The notes below the pieces were generated by a model that made no database searches, was not told the DNA's origin, and saw only the letters and a program-made list of their open reading frames with translations. From NCBI RefSeq assembly GCF_022346885.1, contig NZ_JAKRNK010000008.1, forward strand, positions 219,545 through 283,544: a stretch of DNA of 64,000 bases. The letters run 5' to 3'. This stretch comes from Paenibacillus sp. ACRRX. Its GTDB lineage: Bacteria > Bacillota > Bacilli > Paenibacillales > Paenibacillaceae. A program made the translations under genes and the position numbers. Shown in pieces: positions 61,141 through 64,000 of this stretch (positions are counted from its first letter, which is position 1; each line of letters begins with the position of its first letter).

Positions 61141-63054
61141 TTAATGCAATGCTTCACGCAAATGTTTCATATAACGCCAGCGGATTGCCATAAAGTAAAC
61201 AATCTGAGCAACTGTAAAACCACCTAACACTTTAAAAGCCTGTCCAGCAATTGATAGATCCATCAAGCTTTGCAAAGCCATAAAGGCAAATACACTGTGG
61301 ATAATGGCTACAATAATCGGTATAAAGAACAATAACAGCAGCTGAGTAGTCGCTATCTTGCTTAGTTCTTTATCCTTAAGACCAATTTTTCCAATTGCTT
61401 TGTAGCGTTCTTTATCTTGTTCCAGATCGGTATATAATCGGAAATACAAGAAGCTTCCCGAAGCGATAAAGAATACAGCACCTACCAGTAACGCCGAGAA
61501 CATCATAATGCTGTACATCTGATTCTGCATTGCAAGCGAATCTGCAAGTGAATTAAAGTCAAAGCTCGAACTTGCCTCCCGATCCTCTGCATGTGCTTCG
61601 TACCAGGACTTAAGCTCCTCATTAATATTCTGGCCAACACCCTTTGCATCCTCCCAATTATCAAGATGATAACCGGTTACGATTCCTTTCTTAGAAGAAC
61701 CTTGAATTATTTCCGCTGCTTCATCACTAATGACAGCCCAGTTTGAGCCCATGCCCTGACTAATTACAGGGCCTTCTGCCACACCAATTGAATGAAGCTT
61801 AATGCCTGACTCTTTTAAAGTGATGTCCCGCTTACCCGTACCAAGTACTTTTTTATACTCGAAGTTGTGCGGCAGGACCATCGCATCATTGCCTTTAAGT
61901 TGAACAGGGTCAATATGAAGCACAGCCGCGAGCTTATTATATTCCGAAGCACTTAGCAAGCTAATTCCACTTTCACTCTGCTTACTAGTCTGATAAAGCA
62001 CCAATGTAGTCACTTTATCATATTTAGCATTCGCATTTTTTAAACCAACTTCAATACTGTTCAGATGCTCATTCGCCTTCTTGTTATCACCTTTAGACAA
62101 ATAACTTACCTGAAACGGATAACTAAGTTCCGTCTGCTTGCCTAGTACGCCGAAGGAAGCCAGCGAACCGACTGCACAGAAAGCAACTGTGGACACAATA
62201 CATACCATAAAGAACATACGTGCGTTATCTTTCATCCGATATGCGAGATCCGAGATGGTAATTAAGTTAGTTCGACGCCAGAATAAATTGCGGTTCTTCT
62301 TCATCAAATTAATAATAAATACACTAAGTTGTGTAAATAAGAAATAAGATCCAATAATCGTCATTACAATGACCGGCAGCATTAATATTCCGATCGTCCC
62401 GGCATTTGCAGTTGCTGCCAAGAAATAACCGCCTCCAAGCAATATAGCTGACAACAGAGATAGCAATAAGGAAGCTTTCGGCTCTGGCTTAGGCTTGTTT
62501 GTACCTTGGAGCAATTGAATCACTTTGCTCTTGCCAATCATAAATTGCGTTAAGAAGGAAATAACAATAAACAAAATAAAAAAGGACCCACCCGTAAGCG
62601 TTAATGCTTTAGGCGCAATGTAGTAGCTTAGCTGAACATCCATCATATTACCGCCCACCATCAGGCCAACTTTAGCCATGACAAGGCCAACCACTATACC
62701 TACAACGATGGAGGCAATCCCGATAATCATGTTCTCAAGAAAGACAAGCCGATTCATTTGACGATGGGACATCCCCTGCATCATCAACACGCCAAATTCA
62801 TGCTGACGCGTCTTCAGGAAGGCGCTAACTGAATACAAAATGAAGAAAAAGGAAAATACGTATACGATCCATTGTGCAATTTTCATCGCCTGAGATGCTA
62901 AATTAACAACCATGCCTTCTTGCATTTCTGGATGAAAGGCAATCACCGAATAAATAAAAAAGATCATAACTGAGAACGCACTGCTTAAAAAATAAGCGGC
63001 GTAGGTCCGCTTGTTGCGGAACACGTTGTTAAAGGCGAACTGTCTGAAATTCAC
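61141..63054 (-). CDS. BceB-type antimicrobial-peptide ABC transporter permease
   Basis: A 637-residue permease of the FtsX/MacB-like family with the BceB layout: about ten membrane spans and one large extracellular domain of about 200 residues (roughly 300-520) between spans 7 and 8. The first segment MNFRQFAFNNVFRNKRTYAAYF is typical. Such permeases, with their ATPase, remove or sense bacitracin-like and lantibiotic peptides and signal to a paired kinase. The peptide ligand is unknown. The start is GTG at 63054 with AGGAGG eight bases upstream. Confidence 0.9.
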   Translation of the reverse strand: MNFRQFAFNNVFRNKRTYAAYFLSSAFSVMIFFIYSVIAFHPEMQEGMVVNLASQAMKIAQWIVYVFSFFFILYSVSAFLKTRQHEFGVLMMQGMSHRQMNRLVFLENMIIGIASIVVGIVVGLVMAKVGLMVGGNMMDVQLSYYIAPKALTLTGGSFFILFIVISFLTQFMIGKSKVIQLLQGTNKPKPEPKASLLLSLLSAILLGGGYFLAATANAGTIGILMLPVIVMTIIGSYFLFTQLSVFIINLMKKNRNLFWRRTNLITISDLAYRMKDNARMFFMVCIVSTVAFCAVGSLASFGVLGKQTELSYPFQVSYLSKGDNKKANEHLNSIEVGLKNANAKYDKVTTLVLYQTSKQSESGISLLSASEYNKLAAVLHIDPVQLKGNDAMVLPHNFEYKKVLGTGKRDITLKESGIKLHSIGVAEGPVISQGMGSNWAVISDEAAEIIQGSSKKGIVTGYHLDNWEDAKGVGQNINEELKSWYEAHAEDREASSSFDFNSLADSLAMQNQMYSIMMFSALLVGAVFFIASGSFLYFRLYTDLEQDKERYKAIGKIGLKDKELSKIATTQLLLLFFIPIIVAIIHSVFAFMALQSLMDLSIAGQAFKVLGGFTVAQIVYFMAIRWRYMKHLREALH

Positions 63055-63110
63055 TTGCGGTACCTCCTAATTATGCACACGTCTGTTTTGTTCATGATGG
63101 CCGCCCCCAC

Positions 63111-63881
63111 TTACACCCGAACAGTTGAGAATTCGCTGCTATCAGCGCTCATCATAGACAGGGCATCCATAATTTGTTGGAAAAATACTTGGCGATTGCC
63201 CGAGTTAAAGATTTCGTGGTAAAGCTCACCATCTTTTATAAAAATGACACGGTCACAATAACTCGCTGCAAACGCATCATGCGTAACCATCATCATCGTT
63301 GTACCATCCGATTTATTAATATTCTCCAGCGTTTCCATTACATCTTTGGAAGATTTCGAATCCAGGTTGCCTGTTGGCTCATCTGCCAACAACAGCTTCG
63401 GACGATGGATGATTGCCCGGGCAATAGCTGTACGCTGCATCTGGCCACCGGATATCTCATACGAGCGCTTATCCAAAATAGGCGTAATTCCAAGCCGATC
63501 AGCGAGCAATCGTGCATCACTTTTCATTTTGCGAACGCTAACACCTTCCAACGTAAGCGGAAGTACAATATTTTCTTCTACCGTTAACGTGTTCAGCAGA
63601 TTAAAAGATTGAAACACAAACCCAAGCTCACGGCGACGGAAAGACGCCAGTTTATCCTTCTTTAACGTGTGTGGATTCATACCGTTAATCATCACTTCGC
63701 CAGAAGAAGGCGAATCTATCGTTGCCACCATATTAAGCAATGTTGTCTTGCCACTTCCAGAAGGGCCCATTACACCCACAAATTCACCTTGCCGAACAGC
63801 CAAATTAATTCCTTTTAACACTGGAGTGGCAACTTTGCCCTCGTAAGTCTTAACGAGTTTGTTGACTTTGAGCATCTCCAC
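63111..63881 (-). CDS. BceA-type ABC transporter ATPase
   Basis: A 256-residue ATPase. It has Walker A GPSGSGKTT at about residues 40-48, the signature ISGGQMQRTAIARAI, and Walker B LLLADEPTGNLDSKSS. It heads the BceAB-type pair; the permease follows after 56 bases. The start is probably GTG at 63881, with AGAGGAG ten bases before it; ATG at 63875 is an alternative. Confidence 0.92.
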   Translation of the reverse strand: MEMLKVNKLVKTYEGKVATPVLKGINLAVRQGEFVGVMGPSGSGKTTLLNMVATIDSPSSGEVMINGMNPHTLKKDKLASFRRRELGFVFQSFNLLNTLTVEENIVLPLTLEGVSVRKMKSDARLLADRLGITPILDKRSYEISGGQMQRTAIARAIIHRPKLLLADEPTGNLDSKSSKDVMETLENINKSDGTTMMMVTHDAFAASYCDRVIFIKDGELYHEIFNSGNRQVFFQQIMDALSMMSADSSEFSTVRV

Positions 63882-63943
63882 TTATGTTCATCTCCTCTAT
63901 CTATTGCTTCATCTTTGTTAACATCAGCATAAGCCAATCCTTC

Positions 63944-64000
63944 CTAAGAAGAGTCTGATTTCTCTTTCATTACCCTTTCAATATTGTCACCGTTCATTAT
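63944..64000 (-). CDS. Possible 3' end of an upstream gene, perhaps a sensor kinase
   Basis: The last 18 codons and a TAG stop of a minus-strand frame are open at the right edge (…NGDNIERVMKEKSDSS). BceAB operons usually follow a bceRS two-component pair, so the kinase C-terminus is expected here, but 18 codons alone cannot prove it. Confidence 0.3.
   Translation of the reverse strand: MMNGDNIERVMKEKSDSS

Noticed and set aside
1..64000. CRISPR arrays, insertion sequences, prophage, rRNA or tRNA genes
   Set aside because: No regular direct repeats with unique spacers, no transposase or integrase frames, and no recognisable tRNA or rRNA segments were found by eye. Only the short repeat at 12041-12152 and the element in cobC are repeat-like.

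Overview
The window looks like chromosomal DNA of a low-to-medium GC Gram-positive bacterium, most likely Paenibacillaceae (Paenibacillus or a close relative). The basis is inference from gene content and signals: AGGAGG-type ribosome sites, frequent TTG and GTG starts, lipoprotein signal peptides, intrinsic terminators with U tracts, and Bacillales-type families (OpuC, YebE/UPF0316, EcsC, DUF2621, YrzF-like kinase, BceAB-type exporter). There are no rRNA or tRNA genes, insertion sequences, prophage or CRISPR arrays that I can support.

Layout. 1-6.1 kb: the N-terminal part of an oligopeptide-type binding lipoprotein, an AraC regulator divergent from a MOSC protein, a DUF6157 protein and a DHA2-type MFS exporter. 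6.2-10.3 kb: a complete compatible-solute ABC transporter operon (opuCA-CB-CC-CD, minus strand). It is headed by a strong promoter and a long leader holding a c-di-AMP (ydaO/yuaA) riboswitch and two terminator hairpins. 10.4-12.3 kb: a UPF0316 membrane protein, an EcsC protein and a degenerate 20-bp tandem repeat. 12.3-24.6 kb: a large cobamide block, all on the minus strand: cobD-cbiZ-cbiB-cobC, then a cobalamin riboswitch with promoter and terminator, btuFCD, then cobT-cobU-cobS-cobQ. Together these import corrinoids, strip non-native cobamides, make the aminopropanol linker and attach a lower ligand. No corrin-ring synthesis genes are present here.

24.9-34.6 kb: a small membrane protein, a nitroreductase whose promoter spacer is a Fur box, lipoate ligase, a Cof-type HAD phosphatase, an MBL-fold hydrolase, a glycerophosphodiesterase and a four-gene sulfate ABC transporter with a possible CymR site. 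34.7-49.2 kb: mostly single housekeeping or metabolic genes (yjbQ, two cell-surface proteins, tetR with yigZ, pgi, a beta-hydroxyacid dehydrogenase, GNAT, ppnP, tkt, a YrzF-like kinase, purU, nfo, DUF2621, a TIGR01777 epimerase), each with its own terminator.

49.3-60.3 kb: a ten-gene Tad/Flp-type pilus locus on the minus strand (TadZ, TadA, TadB, TadC, Flp pilin, TadE-like, a 756-aa DUF5702 protein, a second TadE-like protein, prepilin peptidase, FHA/DUF6382 protein). Its leader contains a terminator-like hairpin directly before the first ribosome site, which suggests attenuation. 60.4-64 kb: a nuclease lipoprotein, then a BceAB-type antimicrobial-peptide exporter and perhaps the last codons of its sensor kinase.

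The points most worth a second look are the c-di-AMP riboswitch above an OpuCA that carries CBS domains, the Tad leader hairpin, an in-frame repeat-like insertion within cobC, and the Fur-box promoter.
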